Positions 1 through 5,087 of a stretch of 6,272 nucleotides of DNA are shown here, piece by piece (within the stretch, counting starts at the first letter, position 1; the number at the start of each line of letters is the position of its first letter). The notes below the pieces were generated by a model. It saw only the letters and a program-made list of their open reading frames with translations. It was not told the origin of the DNA and searched no databases. The stretch lies in contig JAKLLJ010000204.1 in the NCBI GenBank assembly GCA_023150215.1, forward strand, positions 1 to 6,272. The letters are read 5' to 3'. Source of the DNA: Thauera sp. GTDB lineage: Bacteria > Pseudomonadota > Gammaproteobacteria > Burkholderiales > Rhodocyclaceae. The translations under genes were made by a program, and so were the position numbers.

Positions 1-11
1 GGACGCGCACA

Positions 12-45
12 CGCGATGGCCTCGGTATTACCCGAGGCCATCGCG
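12..45. terminator. 14-bp perfect inverted repeat, possible terminator
   Basis: Bases 12-25 pair perfectly with 32-45 around a 6-base loop (26-31), giving a GC-rich 14-bp stem. No T-run follows on either strand: the + side continues CTATAACTGAG and the - side TGTGCGCGTCC. It is therefore not a textbook intrinsic terminator. It most likely ends a gene left of the window, or acts as a bidirectional terminator or mRNA 3' stabiliser. The stem is seen directly; the role is inferred. Confidence 0.5.
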
Positions 46-52
46 CTATAAC

Positions 53-69
53 TGAGCCATTATTGTGCA
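53..69. promoter_or_regulatory. NtrC-like binding site, upstream of the LysM gene
   Basis: TGAGCCATTATTGTGCA matches 14 of 17 positions of the symmetric sequence TGCACCATTATGGTGCA, a typical NtrC (NRI) enhancer form. A perfect half-site, TGGTGCA, lies at 84-90, about two helical turns away. Measured from the sigma-54-like element at 165-180 (predicted start near 190), these would sit near -130 and -105, a usual enhancer distance. This is pattern matching by eye; the GCAC arm is imperfect, so binding is unproven. Confidence 0.35.
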
Positions 70-135
70 TCAACTCCCTTGCTTGGTGCATGATCTTCAT
101 CAAATCGACCATATTCATGACAAACGCCTCGATTG

Positions 136-152
136 CGCACCTTTATGGGGCA
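136..152. promoter_or_regulatory. second NtrC-like site in the LysM leader
   Basis: CGCACCTTTATGGGGCA also matches 14 of 17 positions of the symmetric NtrC sequence: GCAC, seven bases, then GGGC in place of GTGC. Its centre is about 47 bp before the start predicted from the 165-180 element, which is close for an enhancer. It could be an auxiliary site, a repressing site, or chance. Confidence 0.3.
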
Positions 153-164
153 TTGACTAGTGCG

Positions 165-180
165 CGGCACGGCGCATGCA
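165..180 (+). promoter_or_regulatory. sigma-54-like promoter before the LysM gene
   Basis: CGGCACGGCGCATGCA has the -24 GG (166-167) and -12 GC (178-179) at the exact sigma-54 spacing and departs from TGGCACG-N4-TTGCA at two positions. It predicts transcription from about 190, with a 65-nt leader before the ATG at 256. A sigma-70 alternative exists: TTGACT at 153-158, but with no good -10 at the right distance. E. coli ygaU is known as a stress-induced gene, so nitrogen control here would be a lineage feature. Confidence 0.35.
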
Positions 181-201
181 AGGCTCGCGTGCATGGACCG
201 G

Positions 202-226
202 CCCCAGTCGAGCAGTTATGCTGGGG
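202..226 (+). other. leader hairpin upstream of the LysM gene
   Basis: CCCC (202-205) pairs with GGGG (223-226) and AGCA (211-214) with TGCT (219-222) around a GTTA loop, leaving a five-base bulge. Alternatively CCCCAG pairs with CTGGGG around a 13-base loop. The structure ends 19 bases before the ribosome binding site, so it could affect mRNA stability. No known riboswitch class is recognised. Confidence 0.3.
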
Positions 227-255
227 TCGCATCTTCATACGCACAGGGGGTTTGT

Positions 256-738
256 ATGGGTCTGTTTGCATTCATCAAGGAAGCCGGCGAGAAGCTCTTC
301 GGCAGCGGCGAAGCCAGCGCGACGGCATCTGCTGCCGACCCCGCGGTCGCCAACGCGAAGGCTGCCGAGGCCATCCATAACTACATCGTCGCGCTCAAGC
401 TCGCCCCCTCCGACCTAGGGGTCAGCTTCGACGCCGCACGCTCGCAGGTCACGATCACCGGCACCGCCCCCGACCAGGCCACGCGCGAGAAGATCCTGCT
501 CGCCGCCGGCAACGTCGCCGGCGTCGCCGAGGTCGAGAACCGCATGTCGGTGGCACGCGCCGAACCCGAAGCACAGTTCCACACCGTGGCACGCGGCGAC
601 ACGCTGTCGGCGATTGCCAAGAAATACTACGGCAACGCCAACCAGTATCCGGCGATCTTCGAGGCTAACAAGCCGATGCTGAGCCACCCCGACAAGATCT
701 ACCCGGGCCAGGTGCTGCGCATCCCGCCACAGGGCTGA
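256..738 (+). CDS. kbp: BON-LysM domain protein, Kbp/YgaU family
   Basis: This 160-residue protein has the layout of E. coli YgaU (149 residues), described as the cytoplasmic potassium-binding protein Kbp. The N-terminus MGLFAFIKEAGEKLFG is close to the family's MGLF-x-F-x-KDAGEKL signature. An Ala-rich linker at about 17-37 leads into a BON domain (about 38-100, with VTITGTAPDQ and AAGNVAGVAEVEN). A LysM domain follows at about 107-157 (HTVARGDTLSAIAKKYYGN, then IYPGQVLRIP). There is no signal peptide, so a cytoplasmic location is expected despite the name LysM. I chose the ATG at 256 because AGGGGG (245-250) lies five bases before it and family homology begins there; the frame is open upstream to 160, but that extension has no family resemblance. 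The gene stands alone: a long leader lies before it and a repeat array after it. Its role in osmotic or potassium homeostasis is inferred from the family. Confidence 0.93.
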   Translation: MGLFAFIKEAGEKLFGSGEASATASAADPAVANAKAAEAIHNYIVALKLAPSDLGVSFDAARSQVTITGTAPDQATREKILLAAGNVAGVAEVENRMSVARAEPEAQFHTVARGDTLSAIAKKYYGNANQYPAIFEANKPMLSHPDKIYPGQVLRIPPQG

Positions 739-747
739 GTCCCCTCG

Positions 748-768
748 GTGGCCGGCCGAAAGGCCCAC
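748..768 (+). terminator. weak hairpin after the LysM gene
   Basis: GGCC (754-757), a GAAA tetraloop and GGCC (762-765), extended by GTG/CAC with a bulge, form a small stem nine bases after the stop codon. No T-tract follows. It could be a weak terminator or 3' end stabiliser, possibly helped by the structured REP array that begins at 783. Confidence 0.25.
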
Positions 769-784
769 GACCGCCGCCGTTCCT

Positions 785-897
785 GTAGGAGCGGCGGCAG
801 CTGCGAACCAGGCCGCGCAGCAAGCGGCACGGGTGACGAAGACCGGCGCCGCATTCGCGCCTTCCGGCGCTCCTACAGAACCACCGCGCCCGAATCG
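785..897. repeat. REP-pair unit, copy 1
   Basis: The forward REP is at about 785-806. The inverted REP at about 855-876 reads on the - strand as GTAGGAGCGCCGGAAGGCGC, whose stem GCGCC-GGAA-GGCGC is perfect. The spacer AACCACCGCGCCCGAATCG (879-897) links to copy 2. Copy 1 differs from copy 2 at only about three positions, so their duplication looks recent. Confidence 0.85.
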
Positions 898-1010
898 GTA
901 GGCGCGGCGGCAGCTGCGAACCAGGCCGCGCAGCAAGCGGCACGGGTGACGAAGACCGACGCCGCATTCGCGCCTGCCGGCGCTCCTACAGAACCACCGC
1001 GCCCGAATCG
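898..1010. repeat. REP-pair unit, copy 2
   Basis: This copy is nearly identical to copy 1. The forward head is mutated to GTAGGCGCGG (A to C at 903), and the loop of the inverted REP is GGCA instead of GGAA. The CTAC of the inverted head is at 986-989. Confidence 0.85.
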
Positions 1011-1115
1011 GTAGGAGCGGCGGCAGCCGCGAACCGGGCCGCGCGGCAAGCGGCGTCGGTGACGACGACCGATGCCGTGTTCGCGCCTGCCGGCGCTCCT
1101 ACAGAACCACCGCGC
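1011..1115. repeat. REP-pair unit, copy 3 (divergent, incomplete spacer)
   Basis: This copy has clearly more substitutions than the other two in its middle, for example GGCGTCGGTGACGACGACC. Its forward stem GCGGC-GGCA-GCCGC pairs perfectly, where copies 1 and 2 have a wobble. Similarity to the unit stops after ACCGCGC at about 1115, inside the spacer. This looks like the older unit, with copies 1 and 2 arising later. Confidence 0.85.
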
Positions 1116-1185
1116 ACCCGCCACCTCGCTTGCCGGCACGCGCCCCGGCCGTTACGCTGCGCCCTTTCGTCTTCCCCGTCCCGCC

Positions 1186-1614
1186 ATGGCCCGCATCCGG
1201 ATCGAACTGCCCGCCAGCTTCGCCTTCGCCACCGACATTGCGCTGCTGGTGTCGCACATCAACTACGGCAACCACCTCGACAACGCGCAGCTGCTCAGCC
1301 TCGTCTCCGAGGCGCGGGTGCGCTTCCTGAAGTCGATGGGCTACGGCGAACTCGACGTCGAAGGGCTCGGCATCATCGTCGCCGACGCGGCGCTGCAGTA
1401 TCGCTCCGAGGCCTTCCACGGCGAGACGATGCGGGTCGCGATGGCGGCAGGCGACTTCCACGCGCACGGCTGCGACCTGCCGTGGCAGATGACCGATGCC
1501 GCGAGCGGCCGCGAGGTGGCACGCGGCAAGACCGGCATCGTCTTCTTCGACTATCGCGAACGACGCAAGGCGCCCGTGCCGGACGGCTTCCGCCGCCGCT
1601 TCCCGGCAGCGTAG
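1186..1614 (+). CDS. hotdog-fold acyl-CoA thioesterase-like protein
   Basis: A 142-residue protein of usual size for the 4HBT/FadM/YbgC hotdog family. The signature region is HINYGNHLDNAQLLSLVSEA at residues 24-43, with RVRFL just after; it corresponds to the family's D-x-D-x-x-G-H-V-N-N-x-x-Y...EEAR segment and leads into the long central helix. Later strands include GIIVADAALQY (62-72) and GREVARGKTGIVFFDY (108-123). In my alignment the position of the usual catalytic Asp holds Asn26, a pattern I recall from a sub-group with INYGGHL, so the mechanism may differ from YbgC. Substrate unknown; acyl-CoA hydrolysis is inferred. The ATG at 1186 begins family-like sequence, although the preceding bases are pyrimidine-rich with no Shine-Dalgarno. 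The flavoprotein gene starts 7 bp after its stop, suggesting one operon. Confidence 0.85.
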   Translation: MARIRIELPASFAFATDIALLVSHINYGNHLDNAQLLSLVSEARVRFLKSMGYGELDVEGLGIIVADAALQYRSEAFHGETMRVAMAAGDFHAHGCDLPWQMTDAASGREVARGKTGIVFFDYRERRKAPVPDGFRRRFPAA

Positions 1615-1621
1615 GCACGAC

Positions 1622-2947
1622 ATGGAGCGCGCACGGGTGGCGGTGGTCGGTGGCGGCCCCGCCGGGCTGATGGCAGCGGGCGCGCTCGCCGCCCAGGGCT
1701 GCGCGGTGACCGTGTACGACGCCATGCCCTCGGTCGGGCGCAAGTTCCTGCTCGCCGGGCGCGGCGGACTCAACCTCACCCACGCCGAGCCACAGGACGC
1801 CTTCCTCGGCCGCTACGGCGCCCGTCGTGACAAGCTCGCACCGCTGCTGGCGGTCTTCGGCGCCGACCACCTGCGTTCATGGGCGCACGGCCTGGGCGTG
1901 GAGACTTTCGTCGGCAGCTCCGGCCGCGTGTTTCCGACCGAGATGAAGGCCGCGCCGCTGCTGCGCGCCTGGCTCGCCTGCCTGCGCGCCGCCGGCGTGC
2001 GTTTCGCCGTGCGCTATCGCTGGCTGGGCTGGGCGGACGAAGCGGCACAATCTGGCCCGGCGGGGGTCGCCCCTGCGCCTGAGGCCGCGAGCGCGGACGA
2101 ACGCCAGCCACGCCACCAGCGCCTGCGCTTCGCCACCCCGGAAGGCGAGCGCTTCGTCGAAGCCGACGCGCTGGTGCTCGCGCTCGGCGGCGGCAGCTGG
2201 GCGAAACTCGGCTCCGACGGCGCCTGGGTGGCGCCGCTGCGCGCCGCCGGGGTCGAGGTCGCCGACCTGCGCCCCGCCAACTGCGGCTTCGACGTCGCCG
2301 GCCCCGCTGGCACCGGCTGGAGCGCGCACTTTCTCGAACGCTTCCGCGGCCAGCCGCTCAAGTCCGTCGCCGCGCGCTGCACCGACCCCGCCGGCCGCGT
2401 CCATGCGCGCGCCGGCGAATGCCTGATCTCGGCCACCGGCATCGAGGGCGGCCTGGTCTACGCGCTCTCGGCCCCGCTGCGCGACACCCTGCTCTCGCGC
2501 GGCGAGGCGACCCTCGAGCTCGACCTCACCCCGGGCCGCAGCCTCGAACGCCTCGCCGCCGAGCTCGCCCGCCCGCGCGGCAGCCGCTCGATGGCCGCCC
2601 ACCTGCAGGGCCAGGTTGGTATCAAGGGCGTCAAGGCCGGCCTGCTGCGCGAATGCCTGGCGCGCGCCGACTTCGACGACCCCACCCGCCTGGCGGTCGG
2701 CATCAAGACTCTTCCGCTCAAGCTGGTCGCCACGCGCCCGCTCGACGAAGCCATCAGCAGCGCCGGCGGCGTACGCTTCGAGTCCGTCGATGAGCATCTC
2801 ATGCTGCGCGCCCGCCCCGGCGTCTTCGTCGCCGGCGAGATGCTCGACTGGGAAGCCCCCACCGGCGGCTACCTGCTCACCGCCTGCTTCGCCACCGGTC
2901 TCGCCGCCGGCAACGCCGCCGCGCAATGGCTGTCTGAAAGCCCCTGA
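1622..2947 (+). CDS. NAD(P)/FAD-dependent oxidoreductase, HI0933/YhiN-like flavoprotein
   Basis: This 441-residue soluble flavoprotein has an N-terminal Rossmann dinucleotide-binding motif VAVVGGGPAGL (6-16) and an acidic residue at the end of strand two (Asp33). The family signature GRKFLLAGRGGLNLTH follows at 39-54. A second FAD contact is likely at ADALVLALGGGSWAKLGSDG, in the middle of the protein. The C-terminal FAD-closing segment GEMLDWEAPTGGYLLTACFA begins at residue 405. Length and motifs fit the HI0933-like family (Pfam PF03486), probably the branch annotated as PP_4765-type flavoproteins. The true reaction of this family is not known to me. A low-complexity Ala/Pro/Glu insert lies at roughly 155-180. 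I chose the ATG at 1622 because the Rossmann motif follows at once and it sits 7 bp after the thioesterase stop, which suggests translational coupling. No strong Shine-Dalgarno is visible. Confidence 0.9.
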   Translation: MERARVAVVGGGPAGLMAAGALAAQGCAVTVYDAMPSVGRKFLLAGRGGLNLTHAEPQDAFLGRYGARRDKLAPLLAVFGADHLRSWAHGLGVETFVGSSGRVFPTEMKAAPLLRAWLACLRAAGVRFAVRYRWLGWADEAAQSGPAGVAPAPEAASADERQPRHQRLRFATPEGERFVEADALVLALGGGSWAKLGSDGAWVAPLRAAGVEVADLRPANCGFDVAGPAGTGWSAHFLERFRGQPLKSVAARCTDPAGRVHARAGECLISATGIEGGLVYALSAPLRDTLLSRGEATLELDLTPGRSLERLAAELARPRGSRSMAAHLQGQVGIKGVKAGLLRECLARADFDDPTRLAVGIKTLPLKLVATRPLDEAISSAGGVRFESVDEHLMLRARPGVFVAGEMLDWEAPTGGYLLTACFATGLAAGNAAAQWLSESP

Positions 2948-2974
2948 CGCCTCACCCCTCACGCCTCACCCCTC
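2947..2974. repeat. 14-bp tandem duplication in an operon spacer
   Basis: ACGCCTCACCCCTC occurs twice head to tail (2947-2960 and 2961-2974), followed by a partial ACACCCC. It begins on the last base of the flavoprotein stop codon and fills nearly the whole 35-bp gap to the TRIC gene. The + strand is purine-poor, so no ribosome binding site can be seen here. Confidence 0.9.
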
Positions 2975-2982
2975 ACACCCCA

Positions 2983-3615
2983 ATGAACCTCCATCCCTTC
3001 CTGGTCGCGATCGAAGTCGGCGGCACCCTGGCCTTCGCGATGTCCGGCCTCATCGAGGCCACCCGCAAGCGCATGGACATCGTCGGCGTGTTCTCGGTCG
3101 CCTTCGTCAGCGCCTTCGGCGGCGGCACCCTGCGCGACATCCTGCTCGACCGCCGGCCGCTGTTCTGGATCGAGAACCAGGAATATCTGTGGCTGGTGCT
3201 GGCCATGGTGGCGACCACGCCGCTGTGGCTGCAGACCCTGCGCCACAAGGTCGGCGGCCGCCTGATGGAGCTCGCCGACGCGCTCGGCTTGGGTCTGTTC
3301 GCGATCTCCGGTGCGACGCTAGCCGACGCCGCCGGCATGCCGGCGCTGGTCTCGATGCTGATGGGCGTGGTCACCGCGGTGTTCGGCGGCGTGTCGCGCG
3401 ACGTGCTGTGCAACGAGGTCCCCAAGGTCTACAGCGACCACCGCCCCTACGCGGTGTGCGCGCTGTTCGGCTGCGGCGTCTTCCTCGCGCTCAACGCGAC
3501 CGGCCTGCCGCTACCGATCACCACCCTGGCCGGCATCGCCGCCGCCACCGGCTCGCGCCTGCTCGCCCTTGTCTTCGACGTGCGCCTGCCGACTTGGCCG
3601 GCGCACCGCGACTGA
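2983..3615 (+). CDS. TRIC/UPF0126 (YicG-like) membrane protein
   Basis: A 210-residue inner-membrane protein built from two related halves, as in the UPF0126 family (Pfam PF03458). Half one spans about 5-85 and carries FGGGTLRDILLDRRP (45-59). Half two spans about 93-170 and carries FGGVSRDVLCNEVP (134-147). A last hydrophobic segment at about 173-198 gives seven helices. Prokaryotic TRIC proteins form trimeric cation channels, and the GGG/GG-x-x-RD loops belong to the conserved core; other members are annotated only as YicG/YadS-like, so transport of potassium or another solute is inferred. The ATG at 2983 suits the family N-terminus, but the bases before it are a C-rich repeat with no Shine-Dalgarno. 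Expression probably depends on read-through from the two genes before it. It converges with the amt gene. Confidence 0.92.
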   Translation: MNLHPFLVAIEVGGTLAFAMSGLIEATRKRMDIVGVFSVAFVSAFGGGTLRDILLDRRPLFWIENQEYLWLVLAMVATTPLWLQTLRHKVGGRLMELADALGLGLFAISGATLADAAGMPALVSMLMGVVTAVFGGVSRDVLCNEVPKVYSDHRPYAVCALFGCGVFLALNATGLPLPITTLAGIAAATGSRLLALVFDVRLPTWPAHRD

Positions 3616-3639
3616 ACGGGGCGCGCCGGCCGACGCCAC

Positions 3640-4842
3640 CTACCAGTTCGACTCGCGCTCGGCGGTCGCCGTGATGCGGTGGATCGACAGGTCGGCGCCG
3701 TTGAACTCCTCCTCCTGATCCAGGCGCAGCCCCACCGCGAGCCTGAGCGCGCCATACACCAGCACGCCGCCGGCGAGCGCCACGCCGATGCCGAGCGCCG
3801 TCATCACCGCCTGCGAGGCGAACGCCACCCCGCCCAGACCGCCCAGCGCCTCGCTACCGAAGATGCCCGCCGCCAGCCCGCCCCAGGCGCCGCACAGGCC
3901 GTGCAGCGGCCACACCCCGAGCACGTCGTCGATCTTCCAGCGGTTCTGCGTCAGCGTGAACATCACCACGAACAGTCCCCCCGCCACCGCGCCGACCACC
4001 AGCGCACCGAGCGGGTGCATCACGTCCGAACCCGCGCACACCGCCACCAGCCCGGCGAGCGGCCCGTTGTGCACGAAGCCCGGGTCGTTGCGCCCGGCCG
4101 CGAGCGCCGCCACCGTGCCGCCCACCATCGCCATCAGCGAGTTGATCGCCACCAGCCCCGAGATGTTCTCCAGGCGCTGCGCCGACATCACATTGAAGCC
4201 GAACCAGCCCACGATCAGGATCCACGCCCCGAGCGCGAGGAAGGGAATCGACGACGGCGGATGCGCCGAGATCTGCCCGTTGCGCGCATAGCGTCCGCGC
4301 CGCGCCCCCAGCAGCAGCACCGCCGGCAGCGCGATCCAGCCGCCCATCGCATGCACCACCACCGAACCGGCGAAGTCGTGGAACTCCGCGCCGAAGCTCG
4401 CCTTCAGCCAGGCCTGGACGCCGAAGGCCTGGTTCCACGCGATACCCTCGAAGAAGGGATAGACGAAACCCACCAGCAGGAAGGTCGCCGCCAGCTGCGG
4501 CTGGAAGCGCGCGCGCTCGGCGATGCCGCCCGAGATGATCGCGGGGATCGCCGCGGCAAAGGTCAAAAGGAAGAAGAAGCGCGTGAGCTCGAAGCCGTGG
4601 TGCTCCACCAGCGCGCCGGCGCCGGAGAAGAAATGCACCCCGTAGGCGATGCCGTAGCCGATGAAGAAATAGGCCAGCGTCGACACCGCGAAGTCGGACA
4701 GGATCTTGACCAGCGCGTTGACCTGGTTCTTCCTGCGCACCGTGCCCAGCTCCAGGAAGGCGAAGCCGGCATGCATCGCCAGCACCATGATGGCGCCCAG
4801 CAGGATGAACAGCACGTCGTTGCTCGTTTGAACGGGTTGCAT
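3640..4842 (-). CDS. amt: ammonium transporter (Amt/MEP/Rh family)
   Basis: A 400-residue, probably 11-helix inner-membrane channel for ammonium. Conserved Amt positions are visible: the pore twin histidines His164 (DFAGSVVVHAMGG) and His314 (PLHGLCG), Asp156 (equivalent to E. coli AmtB Asp160), the Phe gate residues Phe95 (LLTFAAAIPA) and Phe216 (GWFGFN), and IISGGIAERARF (102-113). The cytoplasmic tail (about 374-400, EEEFNGADLSIHR) resembles the region that binds the PII protein GlnK, but no glnK is in the window. The N-terminus lacks the cleaved signal of AmtB and belongs to the HAGFAFLELGTVRRKNQ type. I chose the ATG at 4842 because GGAGG lies four bases before it and the sigma-54 promoter predicts transcription from about 4860; upstream in-frame starts at 4866 and 4911 would not be on that mRNA. 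It converges with the TRIC gene, 24 bp apart, with no clear terminator. Confidence 0.96.
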   Translation of the reverse strand: MQPVQTSNDVLFILLGAIMVLAMHAGFAFLELGTVRRKNQVNALVKILSDFAVSTLAYFFIGYGIAYGVHFFSGAGALVEHHGFELTRFFFLLTFAAAIPAIISGGIAERARFQPQLAATFLLVGFVYPFFEGIAWNQAFGVQAWLKASFGAEFHDFAGSVVVHAMGGWIALPAVLLLGARRGRYARNGQISAHPPSSIPFLALGAWILIVGWFGFNVMSAQRLENISGLVAINSLMAMVGGTVAALAAGRNDPGFVHNGPLAGLVAVCAGSDVMHPLGALVVGAVAGGLFVVMFTLTQNRWKIDDVLGVWPLHGLCGAWGGLAAGIFGSEALGGLGGVAFASQAVMTALGIGVALAGGVLVYGALRLAVGLRLDQEEEFNGADLSIHRITATAERESNW

Positions 4843-4846
4843 GATG

Positions 4847-4851
4847 CCTCC
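4847..4851 (-). promoter_or_regulatory. ribosome binding site of amt
   Basis: On the - strand this reads GGAGG, four bases before the ATG at 4842. It is the only strong Shine-Dalgarno near the possible amt starts. With the promoter just upstream it fixes translation at 4842. Confidence 0.75.
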
Positions 4852-4870
4852 GAAAGTGACGGACATCCTT

Positions 4871-4886
4871 AGCAAGCACCGTTCCA
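4871..4886 (-). promoter_or_regulatory. sigma-54 (-24/-12) promoter of amt
   Basis: On the - strand, TGGAACGGTGCTTGCT matches TGGCACG-N4-TTGCW with one substitution (C to A at the fourth base). The GG of the -24 box (4885-4884) and GC of the -12 box (4873-4872) are separated by exactly ten bases. Transcription should begin near 4860, leaving a leader of about 18 nt that contains the GGAGG. Sigma-54 control of amt genes under nitrogen limitation is well established, and NtrC-like palindromes lie upstream at the right distance. Confidence 0.78.
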
Positions 4887-4917
4887 GTGCGATCAATCGG
4901 GCGAAAACCAATGGATC

Positions 4918-4932
4918 ACGCCATGATGGTGC
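4918..4932. promoter_or_regulatory. weak NtrC-like site
   Basis: One arm is perfect (TGGTGC, 4927-4932). The other, ACGCCA, matches GCACCA at four of six bases. Its centre is about 65 bp before the predicted amt start and 24 bp from the strong site, not a whole number of turns. It may be a secondary contact or chance. Confidence 0.25.
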
Positions 4933-4941
4933 GGATGGAGC

Positions 4942-4956
4942 GCACCAGAGGGGTGC
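4942..4956. promoter_or_regulatory. NtrC enhancer site of amt
   Basis: GCACCAGAGGGGTGC has the NtrC form GCAC-N7-GTGC with both four-base arms perfect (11 of 12 bases against GCACCA-N3-TGGTGC). It is centred at 4949, about 89 bp upstream of the predicted amt start, within the range at which NtrC activates sigma-54 polymerase by looping. Confidence 0.7.
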
Positions 4957-4972
4957 ATGGGTGGAGGGGTGC

Positions 4973-4987
4973 GCACCGTGGCGGGGC
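4973..4987. promoter_or_regulatory. second, weaker NtrC site of amt
   Basis: GCACCGTGGCGGGGC has one perfect GCAC arm and GGGC in place of GTGC. Its centre (4980) is 31 bp from that of the strong site, about three helical turns and close to the 32-bp spacing of the paired NtrC sites at E. coli glnA. The phasing raises its credibility. Confidence 0.45.
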
Positions 4988-5059
4988 GCGTCTACGGTTC
5001 CTGCGGGGTCATGGGAGCGGGCTGTCCTTCCGTGGCTCCCGGCAAGCAGACCGCGGTAA

Positions 5060-5078
5060 CCGGCCCGTGAACGGCCGG
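5060..5078 (-). terminator. inverted repeat after the toxin gene
   Basis: CCGGCC (5060-5065) pairs with GGCCGG (5073-5078) around a seven-base loop, starting nine bases beyond the toxin stop. On the - strand only TTACC follows, so there is no real T-tract. It may be a weak terminator insulating amt from the TA operon that reads toward it. Confidence 0.3.
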
Positions 5079-5087
5079 GTGGTTTCG

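Larger units (their letters stand above)
783..1115. repeat. three tandem 113-bp copies of a paired REP (BIME-like) element
   Basis: The period is exactly 113 bp, with GTAG heads at 785, 898 and 1011. In each copy a forward REP (GTAGGAGCGGCGGCAGC...) faces an inverted REP ending GGCGCTCCTAC. The outer 11 bp of copy 1 (CTGTAGGAGCG, 783-793) are perfectly complementary to 868-878. Each half can fold into a short stem with a four-base loop. GTAG-headed REPs mobilised by RAYT (TnpA-REP) transposases are established in Pseudomonas and Stenotrophomonas; assigning this array to that class is inference. The array fills most of the 447-bp gap between the LysM and thioesterase genes, and no gene is credible inside it. 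Confidence 0.9.

Noticed and set aside
160..255. N-terminal extension of the LysM protein in frame from 160
   Set aside because: The extension overlaps the sigma-54-like element and leader hairpin, has no family similarity, and the strong AGGGGG ribosome binding site serves the ATG at 256.
783..1115. CRISPR-like array
   Set aside because: The repeated unit is 113 bp with no unique spacers, and its ends are inverted GTAG REPs.
748..1139. Open frames on both strands inside the repeat array (748-1014 +, 873-1139 -, 665-967 -)
   Set aside because: They are made of the 113-bp REP units, repeat their own Arg/Ala/Pro-rich peptide, and have no ribosome binding site or recognisable domain.
1877..2962. 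361-codon open frame on the - strand
   Set aside because: It is wholly antisense to the flavoprotein gene, which has clear FAD motifs; the composition (Ala/Gly/Arg/Glu-rich) is that of a shadow frame in GC-rich DNA.
3616..3639. Terminator between the convergent TRIC and amt genes
   Set aside because: The 24-bp gap holds GGCGCGCC and short GC palindromes but no adequate stem with a T-tract on either strand.
2616..3674. 352-codon open frame on the + strand
   Set aside because: It runs out of frame through the end of the flavoprotein and the whole TRIC gene, with Arg/Pro-rich low-complexity sequence.
3679..4872. 397-codon open frame on the + strand opposite amt
   Set aside because: It is a His/Arg/Gln/Glu-rich antisense shadow of a strongly conserved transporter.
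4843..4911. Longer amt start at 4911 or 4866
   Set aside because: Both lie at or upstream of the transcription start predicted by the sigma-54 promoter, and the extension has no similarity to Amt N-termini.
4921..4946. Large inverted repeat GGTGC...GCACC (4928-4946) as a separate operator
   Set aside because: Its arms are the outward halves of neighbouring NtrC-like sites, so the NtrC explanation accounts for it.
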